DNA from: Cymbomonas tetramitiformis
Taxonomy: Eukaryota; Chlorophyta; Pyramimonadophyceae; Pyramimonadales; Pyramimonadaceae
Direction: 5' to 3'
NCBI GenBank assembly: GCA_001247695.2
Contig: LGRX02034770.1
Span: 1-64,000, forward strand
DNA length: 64,000 nucleotides
Every line of letters begins with the position of its first letter. Positions within the stretch are counted from its first letter, which is position 1. Below the pieces are notes generated by a model that saw only the letters and a program-made list of their open reading frames with translations, had not been told where the DNA came from and did no database searches. Positions 49,151 to 59,864 of the stretch are shown here, piece by piece. The position numbers were made by a program, and so were the translations under genes.

Positions 49151-52100
49151 TCACCCTATAAAGTTCTGCCGCTGCAGTGATGCTAGGACAATCTCATCCT
49201 GTCGTTGCTGTTGTTGTAGTTGTTGCTGCTGGGCATACAGCTTCTGTGCTTCAGCTGCTCGTAGCTTCTCAACCAGCTTAACACGCCGGTCCTTAATATC
49301 CAAGAGGCGGGCAGTGAACTTGTCAATAATGGGAACCCCGTGTTTGGTGATAGGAAGGGCTTTTGTGAAAATGTCAGACTGATTGTCATCAGTCGGAATC
49401 CAGACCGGTGTAAACTTCCTGAGGGGCCCCTGACACCAGTTCCTAACCGCGTGGTACCGAACCGCAATGTGTTTGAGCTTAGAAGAGAGTGCCCGCTGAG
49501 TGACTAGAGTCTAAACTGCTGAGTTATCTACGTTGATGGTGATGGGCTCAGCTGAGGGAAAGAACTCTGTCAGTGTGTTGTAGATGGCCAGGGCGGAGGT
49601 GCAGGCTTCTGACATGGCAACGTACTCTGCCTCTGTAGAGTGAAGGGCAGTGCATGACTTCTGCTTCTTTGACCACCGGTCAATGAGCATACCGTGAAAG
49701 TAGAGACAGTAGCCGGAAACTGAGTTCCGTGTGGCAGTGTCTCCTGCATGGTCTGAGTCACAGAACGCGGTGAGCTGGGGTGCTGCAGGGTCAATAGCCA
49801 TAGCAAGTGACTGTGTAGTCCCTGGTGGAATAGGCATAGTGTAGGATCCGTTTGGCAGCGGTGAGGGCTTCAACTGTGGACTGGTGGCAGAACTGAGCCA
49901 GATATGTGACGTGGTAATATATGTCGGGTCTGACTGTCCTGGCTAACCAGAGCAGAGAGTAGATCAAGGATCTGAGGGGTGTCTCAATGGACCTGTCAAT
50001 GGCATCAGGTGGGGGAATGGGGAGGGAGAGACCCTCTGCCATCGGTGATCGAGGTGGCTGCTTATCCGTGGCTATGCTGAACTTAGCACACAGATCTGTG
50101 ATGCTCCGCTCGTGTGAAAGCTCAATCCTGGTCGGGTATGACTCTCCTGTAGGAAGTGTCTCAGTCTGAACATCAACTCTGAGCTGGAGGAACTGGTTGA
50201 GGACACCAGAGTAGGTGGCCTGGAATGTGGACATGATATCAGTGTGAAAGCGGGCTCTGGACAGCTCATCGGCACAAGCCACAATGAAGTCATCAACGTA
50301 GATGAGGACTATGAAGAGCTGACCGTCAATCCAGCCGATGTACAGGCACTCGTCATATGTGGACCTGCTGAGTGTAGGGTAGCGGTCTGTCATGAATCTG
50401 TGTGCGGTCTCTGACCAGAGTCTGCCTGAGGTCCGATGTCCGTAGAGTGCCTTCTTCATATAGGCACCTACATATCCTTTGGGATGGATGTACCCCTTCG
50501 GAAACCTGACATAGTACCGCTCATCCTCAGGTATTAGAGCCTGGAGGAAAGCCTGAGAGACATCATAGTGGTATGGCATGAGTCTGTGTTTCAGGCAGAG
50601 CGCTAGTAGGAGTCTGAAGGTGGTGAGCTGAGGTGTAGGGGCAAAGGTCTCCGCCTCCTCATAGAAGGTGCGGTCCATGTCTCCTCTGGTGGTGCATCTG
50701 GCCTTGAACTTGTCAAGGGAGCCGTCTGTCAGCTTGTTGAGCTTAAAGACAAACTTACTGGGGAGGACGGTGGAGCCTGGGGAAAAGGCGGTGACTGGAT
50801 CGGCCCTGTCTGGCTGAAGTATGCCGTCAATCTCTGACTGGATGGCTTTGTGCCACTGTCTCCAATTAGGGCTGAGCCGAGCCTGTCCGTATGTGGCAGG
50901 GTCTGGCTCGTCCATGAAGGCATCACTCGGGAAGTCTGCGGGGTCCGAGTCTGCATCCCTGAGGGCAAGGAGCATGGCCTTCTGGTCTGGGGAGATGATG
51001 ACAGCATCGGTGTCTGCATACTGGGTGGAGTGTGAGTCAGCAGAGTCGAAGTACGCCTGGTATCTGTGCTGGACCTGAGGCTTATGGTCTACAGACACGA
51101 TGACTGCAGGGTGATACTTCTGTCGGTCAGCTGGCTTAGCCGAGCACATAGCAAAACACGGGTAAAAGACATTAGGTGCCCCATGTTTGTGTCTGTGCTT
51201 GAGAAAGCTGATGAGAGTGGCATAGTGGCTTTTGGCCAGCTGGAGATAGTGTATGAGCTTTACCCAGACTGGATGTCTGAGTTTAGCACACTGGACCTTG
51301 ACATAGGCAAAGGTCTCTGACTCGTGGGTGCTGCATGCAAGCTCGAGGATGTCGGGGGAGGAGAGGGCTGTGGGGTGTCGGATAGGGTACAGCTTCTTTG
51401 TGAAGATAGCTGTGGAGGCGGGATCAACCAGAGTGTTGTGTGTGTTGGCAAGTGTCTTAGCCATGAGAGCAGGGTCAGTGACAAACGTAGGCCTAGAGAG
51501 AGCCTTGAGTTTTCCTTTCACTGTGGCAAGGCATAGATAGTTGCCAGGTGTGAGATTCCCGACATAGCGGTAGGGCTTGCTCTTAGGCTGTAGCTTAGCC
51601 GAAGTGTCAGCTTTAGCTCCTGCCTTAGAGCGCTGTGCGGGGTCCTGCCAGACATTGCACTCGGACCAGAAGGGCCGGAGCTCGGTGTAGTCGAAGTGAC
51701 GGCCGGTGTATCTGAGGTGAGGTGTGTCCATTCCAATGTGCCTGTTAGGCATAACATTGAGGACTGTGTTAATGGCATGGAGTGCAGCAAGAGGCCATGT
51801 GTACAGCGGGGCATCATATGTGCGCATGGTGCTGTTCATGATCTTCTGCATGTCTCTCCAGAGCACCTCAATCTGAGCCTGGAACTCGTGCATGTATGGC
51901 GGACCGGTCTCATGACGCATGCGGTACTGTCGGAGGAGTGTCTTCATCTCCTCCGATGTGTACTCTGTGGCACAGTCTGTGTGGAAAGTGATGGTCTCTG
52001 GTGTGAAGCCGTGGGACTGAATGTCATCAAGGACAGTCTGGAGGTGGAAGTGTTGGCCTCCCTTAGAAGGTGAGGCATATCCGAAGGCCTTTTTAGTGAC

Positions 52101-53553
52101 GGGGCACTTAAAGGCACTGATGAAGACTGACTCGTCGTAGCCAGGGGGTTTGCATGGGCCCCAAATGTCAGCAAATATGTGCTGAAATGGCTTGGACTGT
52201 TCCCATTTGACAGGCCGGTGGTTGGCTGGCAAAGCCGGAGGTGGTCTGCGGTTGGCTCTGTCAAATACATTAAAGGGTCCTGGGCGCTTGGCATTCCAGG
52301 TGTTGCAATGAGCACATCCGCAGCCTGACAGGATAGTCCTGAGTGTCTTCATGGAGAGGTGTCGTCTGGGCACTGCAAACTGAAGCCCCTGTGAGAAGAG
52401 GTGAGCAATGTACTGGTGTGAGTAGTGGCCCAGACAGGCATGGAGGTACTGATGAGGGTCAATCCTGGGGACTGTGGTGGCATCCTTGAAAAGGATGATG
52501 GTGTCGAACGGAGCCCCCTGGATGAAGACACGGTCAGCACCGCCCTCCTCTCCTGCATCTGTGAGGTCCTGGGGGGAGTAGGTACCAGCTCGAGGGCGGG
52601 AGAAGAAGCCGGGTGTGCCTGCTGGGATGGTGGCTATCTCCTGAAAGTGATAGGTGAGTGGCCACCAGGCTGCAGATGGTGAGTTGGTGACTTCCGAAGA
52701 CACACCGTGTATGAGGTGTTATTAGGGTCTAACCAGAAGTCCTCTAGCATCTTCATCAACATCCTTTGGATGATGGAGTTGATGAAGGGCGGGTTGGCCC
52801 AGAAAGAGCGCCCGCACCAGACATGATCTTCAGCAGGGTCCTCGAGGGAGTAGTAGTGCTGGCACTGTGTGTTACCCCGTGGGTAGGGGATGCCGTCCGT
52901 GTAGAGGTCTGTGTCGCAATAGCCATGTGGACTGTGCTGAGCAAACTCTCTGTAGGCGGACCTAGCAAACATCCAGTCGACTGTGCCCTTCTCTGCAAGC
53001 TCCGAAGGGGCAGGCTGCAGGAGGGGTCTCCTCTGTGCTATGGAGTGGGCAGATGGGGTGGCTCGCCAGCTGCTGGGGTGTACAACATAGTCTCTGCCAG
53101 TGTCATAGAGGTCAAAGAGAGAAGCACCGTGGTGCCATGTGAGGTCGATGAAGTCAGGGGAGCGGGCCCAGTGTCTGAGCATCTGGCGGACTGAGAGGAG
53201 GTTTGGGGCATTTGGATCATAGAAGGCTTGGAGAAAGGGGAGTGTGATCCAAGTGCCGTCGGTGTACTGGAAATCAATGGAGGCTGTGCCGACACTGTGA
53301 GGCTTGTAATGCTGATCCGAGGCTGTGGTCATGCTGGAGGTGCACGGGGACAACTCAGTGAAGAGCTCCCTGTTGTTCAGGAGGAGATGTGAGGCTCCTG
53401 AATCTACAAGGAGGTGTCCGTGCGTGTTGGAGGCACGGCGGCCTTTCCCAAGCAGAGGGAGGAAGACCGGTGTGCCGTGGGGACAGTGCGGGGCACTGTC
53501 GGTGCAGCTGAGGTCTCTCCCCACGGCGCTGCAACCGCAGGGTCGTAGACCTC
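49151..53553 (-). pseudogene. Ty1/copia-type pol polyprotein, decayed
   Basis: Domains in copia order: aspartic protease (HLLVDSGASHLLLNN, ~53,420); GAG-pre-integrase with HHCC zinc site (HACLGHYSHQYIAHL ... CGCAHC); integrase core (HIFADIWGP, FHTDCATEY, then a Glu in AQIEVLWRDMQ); reverse transcriptase (YHYDVSQAFLQALIPEDERY, YVDDFIVAC at ~50,290); RNase H (AFCDSDHAGD, HSTEAEYVAMSEA); and the typical end RALSSKLKHIAVRYHAVRNW ... TDDNQSDIFTKALP with a Gln-rich tail. Placing integrase before reverse transcriptase defines the superfamily. Damage: a frame change near 52,700, another near 49,800, and an in-frame TAG at 49,511-49,513. LTRs were not found, so the element may be old or truncated. Confidence 0.9.
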
Positions 53554-55932
53554 AATGCTGGTCCCAGGGGCCCAAATGGTGGTCATCAAAGACCTCAAAC
53601 TGGGCCCAATCCTCATTAGGGTCGTCGGTGCAATATGAGGGGTGAGTCATGCTGTAGTTCTCCAGGAACTGATTAATGTCTATTCTACTAATTTTTGGGC
53701 GGGTTAACAATACCTAAGAGCGATATTCGAGCACTCTAATATCCACAATAATTCGAGATATCGCATAAAACCCATGCTTGGCAATGTTGATTGTAGTAAG
53801 TTTTGTGTGTGGAAACTTTAATTTCTGCTACTTGGATGGGTGTACCGGGCTGAAATGGCGTTCAAAGTTAGGGCGGGTTGGCCCAAAAATTACGGCGGGT
53901 TAATCCCTAACTTCGTTTATTGTTGCTCCGCGTAGGCTACGTGGTGGTCCCAAGCCACTAAGTGACAATATTTGAAGGAAGTTTTATGTTTTGTGACCTT
54001 AAGTTTCGATATAGAGTACTTCCCTATCGGTATAGACCAATCCTCAGCCCAAAATGTGTGGCGTTCTGCCAACTTTTGGGGGGTAATTTTGAAGGTTGAT
54101 AAACGCCTGTTGTTCCTACTTTTTGCCCGAAGTCGATTACCAATCCTCAGACCAAAGTGTCTGGCGGAGTTCTGCCAACTTTTTTTGGGTAATTTTGAGG
54201 GTTGATACACGCCTGTTGTTCCTACTTTTTGCCCGGAGTCAATTACGCGCGCGATATCGTAGAAATGCCTAGGTATTGGTAACCCGCCGTAACAACGTGT
54301 TACGGCGGGTTAACCCGCCTTTCGCAGAATAGACATTAAGCTGATGGAAGGAGGGAGATGGCATAACTGAGAAATCCCACTGAGAGTGCTCTGGGGAGTG
54401 TGAGCTGTTTGGCCGTGGCCGAGGTGTGTCAGTGCGGATCGAGGTGTCTGCCATGAACTGTTTCCACTTAGTAGTGGTCTCCGAGGTGTCCTCCTGAGAT
54501 TCAGGGATAGGAGGGAAGTGGAAATCCGGTGTGACGGCACAGGCCTGCACTGTGGACGGGACCGGGGGCTGCATGTGTGTGTCTGAGGTAGCAGCCAGCC
54601 GGTCAGTGTCCACCAATGCAGGCAGGGTGCCCGCTGTAGCCCGTGTAGTTGCCCTATCGGCAGTGGGCTGAGCAGGCACCGTACCGTCAGTGTCGGATAC
54701 TGGAGGAGGAGGAGGAGGAGAAGGTGTGTGTTGGGGCGGATAGCCCTCGGTGTCTGACTCGGAGCCTGAGTCGGAGACATCGGCCCACAGGCCAATACTC
54801 TCAATCCCGGGGTATGTACAATCCAAGGGGGCTGGGGAGCTGTCAGGGGCACCGAGTGTAGGCGGTTGCTCGAAGGCCACTGTAGTGTCGGCCTCGAGAG
54901 CTGTGCTGAGGGATGCAGGGGTGTCAGCGGTGGTTGCACCGTCAGTATGGACGGTGTGATCGGTGGGCGTGCCCACAAGCGCCTCATCGGCACTGTGTCC
55001 CAGGGGCGGTGTGGAGGCAGCTGCTGGCTCACAGAGTGTGCTGGGAGCTGCGGTGACACCACCGGAGGGCAAGTGTGGCGTGTGGTTGGCCGGTGCCGTA
55101 GCACTGGCGGAGGCCGGCTGAGGTGAGGCAGTAGCCGGTGCCGTGGCACCACCGAGGGCCGGCTGAGGTGAGGCAGTAGCCGGTGCCGTGGCACCACCGG
55201 AGGCTGGCTGTGTGGAGGCAGTAGTCGGTACCGTGGCACCACCGGAGGCTGGCTGTGTGGAGGCAGTAGCCGGTGCCGTGGCACCACCGGAGGCTGGCTG
55301 AGATGAGGCATTGGCCGGTGCCGTGGCACTGGCAGAGGCCGGCTGTGAGAAGGTGGTAGCCGGCCGAGGTGACATATAGAATGTGTATGTCAGTGTTATG
55401 TGCAAAAGTGTGAGGAGCATAGCAACCGTGAAAGAGAACCAGTGCATGGCAATGGCTACTAGGGTGCGTGTGACCGAGGGAGTGTTACAGCCAGGCTGTG
55501 GTGTGGCGGTGTGTACGGCAGCAGTGTGAACCGGGTCCGTATGCGTGCCCTCCCAATGCATCCCCATCCCAGGCACTGCAATATGGATGCATGCAGTGTC
55601 AGGTGCAATTGTGGTGGCTGGGGGGATACCAATGGCCCGAGGCTCAGGCTGGTGGCAGTCGGGGGGTGGTGATGGTGGTGGGAGGGGAGTGGTGGAGGTG
55701 GGAGGGGTGGTGGCAGTGTCCAGAGTGTCCTCGGAGATGGTGGAGGCCACTGAGGTGCTGCCGGTCAGGAGGTCAGTCAGGTAGGGCACAGGGCACTGGG
55801 TGTTGCAGTCCACGGTGATGTCTGTCTGGACTGGGGCGGTGGCGGTGTTGTTGGCCGAAGCCAGTGACTCCCTAAAGTGCCACCTTTTGATTTTGCTTGT
55901 TCGCCGCGATGGGCACGCTGTTTTGTATCATT
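53554..55932 (-). pseudogene. N-terminal (gag-position) ORF of the copia-like element, split by a MITE
   Basis: The frame is open from about 55,930 to 54,339. After removal of the MITE at 53,674-54,338 it continues in the same frame (FHQ then FLENYSMTHPSYC) to a TGA at about 53,553. Beyond that TGA the protease frame continues directly. No ATG is seen near the 5' end, so the start is lost or non-ATG. The protein is Pro/Thr/Ser-rich, with about seven degenerate repeats around QPASGGATAPATAS (55,080-55,370). It has one hydrophobic helix (FSFTVAMLLTLLHITLTYTF) and no CCHC knuckle or recognisable capsid domain. This is unusual for a copia gag; a surface or linker role is possible but unproven. 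Confidence 0.55.
53674..54338. mobile_element. 665-bp MITE inserted in the copia-like ORF
   Basis: The ends TAATGTCTATTCT and AGAATAGACATTA are perfect 13-bp inverted repeats, and the similarity continues with GGCGGGTTAAC and CAATACCTA. The flanks AACTGAT (53,667-53,673) and AGCTGAT (54,339-54,345) look like a 7-bp target-site duplication with one change. Inside, a ~107-bp segment is tandemly duplicated (54,030-54,245, with CTGTTGTTCCTACTTTTTGC). There is no transposase. Confidence 0.8.
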
Positions 55933-56189
55933 TATGTATTTTAGATTTTCTGAATTTAAAAAGGTGGCAGATTAGGCCATATTCCCATTATCTATATATA
56001 GTCCGTAATATGACCTAATCTGCCACCTTTTGATTTCGCTGTTATGAATCGCGGTTCTATCCATGGGGTATCACCCAGGTTATTTACGGGAAATATTTTT
56101 TATTGTTCACCGCAAATTATGTAGATAATTAATTTTGAATTTCTCTTCCGATATCTTATCATTAATTCTAAAAAATCCCCCCGAAGAAA
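55933..56189. other. Boundary between copia-like element and viral block
   Basis: Contains the palindrome listed next and a partial duplication of GCCACCTTTTGATTT (55,887 and 56,022). This is the left limit of the virus-like genes; no attachment site was recognised. Confidence 0.5.
55957..56031. repeat. Long palindrome, left copy
   Basis: Arms AAGGTGGCAGATTAGGCCAT and complement flank a short A/T loop. The same palindrome occurs at 63,178-63,262. It may act as a transcript-end hairpin, an element terminus or a small insertion. Confidence 0.85.
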
Positions 56190-57352
56190 TTACGGGGCTG
56201 GAAGAACAGGAGTTAACTTCAAGAAAAATCTAATAACATCGGTGTTAAAATCTTGATACAAAGAAGAAATACTAAGCTCCAAATCATTCTCCTCAAGTAA
56301 ATTTGAAGATGCAACTAATGTATCTTTCTGTGCTTCTGTTGTAAAGATACCTAAACCTTCACAATTTAAAATATACTTGTCTATAATATTCTCATTCACA
56401 GCTGTATCAGCGTGTTGAATTTTGAAATTAGCTACTGGAGAACCGGTTTCAGATCCTGCTAACTGAAATTCACACAATACACCAAAAGTATTTGAAGGGA
56501 ATGTCAATATTCGAGTTGTACCTTGACCAGCTGTACAGTAATCACTCACCTTTAAGAAAACCAGAGATTTGGGGTCAGCCAGCTAATTCCACCAACTTGC
56601 GTACCCCCCCCCGCCAGCGCCAGCGTCCTATGGAATCGGTAAGAATTAGCAAGTATTTTCTTTCAATCAGCCAGCAATTCTCTTAAAAGTCCAATGATAA
56701 ACACTTAAAAAGGCGACATTTTCAAAATTTTCCGCCTGCGGCGCCAGCACCCATATTTCTTATTTTCGAGAATTCCATAGCTCAAAAAAACCAGCCAGCT
56801 TTTCTCGACAACTTCCCCAAAAGCTGGCTGGTTTCTTATCGCCGGGTTTTCTTAAAGGTGAGTGATTACTGTAGGTTGTATTCTAGGAAAATTAGACATA
56901 TCAAGATTTTCATATTGTAAAGTTTTTGTTGTTAACTTATTGCAATCTATATCATTACAACCTATGATATCACCTAACATGTTAATTCTAAAAAATTGAT
57001 TTGATGGTATAACAGGTCGTTTACGAAACTCCAAAGCATACACTGAATTAACTTCTGATAATTCAACCAGTGATGTATTCAAATCTATAAATGTTGAACC
57101 AGCAGATTTTGACCCTTGTAATTCTAAATTTGTCTCGGAACTTAATTGTGCAACGTTGACAATTCCACCATTGATTCTTGCATTTCCATCTACTTCTAAA
57201 CCGGAAATTTTTACACTTGCTCCAGCGGTTGCCGGTTCCAAAACATTATTTGTTTCGGTCCATTTTGAACTTTGTACAGGATTATATGTTTGACCATTAA
57301 CGGTATCACATGTTAAATTCTTACAAACTAAACTTTGTCCAAAACTTGACAT
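56190..57352 (-). pseudogene. Virion fibre-like protein with MSSFG tag, interrupted by a MITE
   Basis: Read across the insertion at 56,536-56,871, the gene is a single 274-residue frame; as it stands it is cut into a 166-codon N-terminal part and a 3' part. It begins MSSFGQSLVCKNLTCDTVNG, sharing the tag and the LTCDTV phrase with the 640-residue neighbour. Repeated short beta-like phrases (VKISGLEVDGNARINGGIV, TNLELQGSK, FFRINMLGDIIGCNDIDCNK) suggest a fibrous trimer shaft. Role by analogy: surface fibre. Upstream GATAT just before the ATG fits the block's TATA-like start. It is the last gene of the block and was inactivated after integration. Confidence 0.7.
56536..56871. mobile_element. 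336-bp mariner-type MITE in the viral fibre gene
   Basis: The terminal inverted repeats begin CAGTAATCACTCACC, and 27 bp are perfect on both sides. Both ends are flanked by TA (56,534-56,535 and 56,872-56,873). A CAGT start with TA duplication is the hallmark of Tc1/mariner-type elements. It contains a further hairpin (AAACCAGCCAGCTTTT and complement, 56,785-56,835) and no coding capacity. Excision leaving one TA restores the frame of the surrounding gene. Confidence 0.85.
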
Positions 57353-57365
57353 ATATCATATGTAC

Positions 57366-57905
57366 CTATTTAAATTTCACGCGGTATCGTTTAAAGTGTT
57401 TTATATGTGATATACCTAACAATCCTATAGCGTTAGGATAAACCAATACCGAGCCTTCTGTTACTTCACCGGTCGCTGGTAATATTAAAGGAACGTCGGA
57501 ATATTGTGTTGTGGCAACCGAACCGCCTATACCGGTAGCACGTTGTGGTTGATTATGATAATCGGACGTACCGTCTGGTTTAATTATTCCTATAAGTCTG
57601 GCATCTGCTGTGCTCATTTGGGTGGACGTAGCCCCTGTATCATATATTAAAATGACGTTTGCACCGGTCCCACCCTCTAATGATACGTTCACCCTAGATT
57701 GACGTTGATTTGTTTTTGCTTTTGTTTTTGGTAAGTTCTGTTTACTATATCTAACTACGTTTCCTTGGGCGTTAGCAATATTTCTTACCTTGCATCGAGT
57801 GTTTGCGAGTCTTCCATTTATAATTCCTTTAATTCTCATACCGACACCATCTTGAACGACGGTTTCACAACTTGGTAAATTAGGATTATTTTGCTTTACA
57901 GGCAT
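57366..57905 (-). CDS. Retropepsin-like aspartic protease of the viral block
   Basis: 179 residues. The active-site motif is visible in VILIYDTGATSTQMSTADA (hydrophobic-DTGA-T). The second conserved element of retropepsins is AIGLLGISHIKHF (compare ILGMDFL-type motifs), with a flap-like glycine region between (ATGIGGSVATT). About 80 basic N-terminal residues (KQNLPKTKAKTNQRQSR) precede the domain. It likely works as a dimer, since only one Asp motif is present. It lies 11 nt downstream of the long fibre gene and upstream of the interrupted one, in a run of structural genes. A role in capsid or fibre maturation is therefore plausible but inferred. There is no link to the copia protease: sequence and context differ. 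Confidence 0.7.
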   Translation of the reverse strand: MPVKQNNPNLPSCETVVQDGVGMRIKGIINGRLANTRCKVRNIANAQGNVVRYSKQNLPKTKAKTNQRQSRVNVSLEGGTGANVILIYDTGATSTQMSTADARLIGIIKPDGTSDYHNQPQRATGIGGSVATTQYSDVPLILPATGEVTEGSVLVYPNAIGLLGISHIKHFKRYRVKFK

Positions 57906-57916
57906 TTACAATATAT

Positions 57917-59839
57917 TTACAATTTAAATGACGGTTGTAAATAACATATAACTGCATTTGGCGATGCATGAGTTACGGTTTCCATACAGCACCCGATTAC
58001 ACCATTAGTCGCCGCAACTGCTGCTGAATTTACAACACCGTTTGCTTGAGCTCCTAAAAGCTGGCCCTTGGTGTACGAACCATCAATACAGTTAACAGAA
58101 CAGAAACCGCTAATAAGTACAAAACAAGAATTACCTGCAAGACTATCTTGGACACATACACCTATAACACCGACATTGGTATTAGTAGCTGTGTTTGTTG
58201 CTGCATAGGGTTTGATACCATTGATGTTAGTGCTTACATCGTCAAAAGAAAGAACAGTTCCTGATGTTATTGTAGAAGCTGTTGTGTTTACCATCGTATA
58301 CACTTGGCCTATGAATGTGTTTGGTGATGTAGTCTTCCTATAAGCACTTGTGAGTTGGGTTAATGGAATACCATCAGTCGTTATCGAAGATGTGTCTGGT
58401 GTTGTGTAAGCCCAATCAATGCTGTTCGTGATTCTTATGGCCGTCGTATCCAAATCTGAAGTGAGGTTGATTGAACCACCGGTATTTCCGACAGCAAGGA
58501 CCTGTGATAAACTTGGAACACCGCCGCCACTAGAAACAGGACCATATCGGACCTCATTGGATGCTGTGTCATAATGCAACATTTGTGACTCGCTTGCTGG
58601 GTCGGGAGACAATCTTATAGGTCTGATATAGCAACTACTTGCGACACCGGCATTCAATTCAATTCCGCTTGCGTTCAAAACAATTGTGTTATCTGTGTTT
58701 ACCGCACTTTGAGTAGAGTTTTGTCCTGCCAAAGCACCTAGGTTTATGGAATTCTCACCGCAAGCAAATTCCCCAGAGAAATATCCAATATTCACTGCTT
58801 TATCTTTGCAGTTAACCTGACCGCTATCGTCACCGATTGCCACAACAAATGAACCGCAGTTATTGTTACCTGCACCAGAACCAATAGCAATCGTATCATT
58901 ACTGGTTGTATTATTGATGGACAATGCATTCCTACCTATAGCGATAGAACGGTCTCCAATGTGGTCGGCGTTTGTATACCCTTGAGTCTGCTCTCCTATT
59001 GATACTTTACCTAAACCGCCAGAGCCACTTTCAATTCTAAGATTATTTCCACCGAGTTTCTCTTGATTGACAATCATTGTACCGGTACCTGTGTATGAAA
59101 CATCAACTACGTCGCTTGTAGCACCTCGGGTAGTCACATCTTGGAGTGTAGATGTATCAGGTTGGACGGGGAGATTTATTAAACCTGAGCCATCACCGAC
59201 AAATGCAGATGCACTGATACTATTTGTCGTCGTGCTACCTTGGTCGGTGACCGATTGTAGATTCTGATTTGCACCAGAAGGTAAGTTTGTCAAAAGGCTT
59301 CCATCTCCGCGATATTTGCCTGCAGTCAATGTGATATCACCGCTGTTGAGCACGAGTGGACCGTCGTTGATTAATAGACCACTGCCGAATGGCTCTATAT
59401 TGATTGTCGTTTGCATACATGCAATTTCATTAATACCGGTTTCCCCAATTGAGACTCGTGTTTGTTCAACAGGGTCTAAGCTTTTAATCTCGAAAGAAGC
59501 ATCGAGGTCATCGAGACCTGCTGAAAATCGTGATTTGGAAACCGGGTTGTTCAACACGAAGTCGTTGAATTTGATTGATGTGTGTACTTTTAGCGACCCA
59601 TCTGTCAACAAGGACATTTGTTCTCGTTCATTCAATGGGTCTTGAGTATCTATGAATTTGATATCGTTCTGGTAGCGTATGTCCGAACCGATATGCATCG
59701 TCTCTAACGGCGAGTCTACGCTGCCTATAGTTTGGCACACAACTGTATCGCACGTTAGTGTATCGGTTGTCCCTGGGGCTGCTACATAGTCTTTGCCGTT
59801 AATTTTTTCAACTATTAGATTTGAACCGAAAGCTGACAT
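57917..59839 (-). CDS. Long fibre/adhesin-like virion protein with MSAFG tag
   Basis: 640 residues. The N-terminus MSAFGSNLIVEKINGKDY is shared in pattern with two other genes. The body is beta-rich and repetitive. FVGDGSGLINLP and GDGSLLTNLP are of the type seen in phage and algal-virus tail fibres. SIAIGRNALSI, DTIAIGSGAGNNN and FVVAIGDDSGQ resemble the left-handed roll of trimeric adhesin heads (YadA-like AIG repeats). The C-terminal third (from about residue 420) is a separate globular region rich in Ser/Thr and ends in AVICYLQPSFKL, which could be a receptor-binding or trimerisation domain. It starts right after a TATATA tract. The gene is intact. Confidence 0.75.
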   Translation of the reverse strand: MSAFGSNLIVEKINGKDYVAAPGTTDTLTCDTVVCQTIGSVDSPLETMHIGSDIRYQNDIKFIDTQDPLNEREQMSLLTDGSLKVHTSIKFNDFVLNNPVSKSRFSAGLDDLDASFEIKSLDPVEQTRVSIGETGINEIACMQTTINIEPFGSGLLINDGPLVLNSGDITLTAGKYRGDGSLLTNLPSGANQNLQSVTDQGSTTTNSISASAFVGDGSGLINLPVQPDTSTLQDVTTRGATSDVVDVSYTGTGTMIVNQEKLGGNNLRIESGSGGLGKVSIGEQTQGYTNADHIGDRSIAIGRNALSINNTTSNDTIAIGSGAGNNNCGSFVVAIGDDSGQVNCKDKAVNIGYFSGEFACGENSINLGALAGQNSTQSAVNTDNTIVLNASGIELNAGVASSCYIRPIRLSPDPASESQMLHYDTASNEVRYGPVSSGGGVPSLSQVLAVGNTGGSINLTSDLDTTAIRITNSIDWAYTTPDTSSITTDGIPLTQLTSAYRKTTSPNTFIGQVYTMVNTTASTITSGTVLSFDDVSTNINGIKPYAATNTATNTNVGVIGVCVQDSLAGNSCFVLISGFCSVNCIDGSYTKGQLLGAQANGVVNSAAVAATNGVIGCCMETVTHASPNAVICYLQPSFKL

Positions 59840-59864
59840 TATATATTATATGCTTTTTAATAAT

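Noticed and set aside
54649..55784. Plus-strand Cys/Gly-rich ORFs opposite the Pro/Thr-rich protein
   Set aside because: Antisense shadows of the repetitive minus-strand frame.
56536..56871. Interpretation as a spliceosomal intron in the viral gene
   Set aside because: No GT-AG pair restores the frame, while TA duplications and long inverted repeats explain the structure fully.
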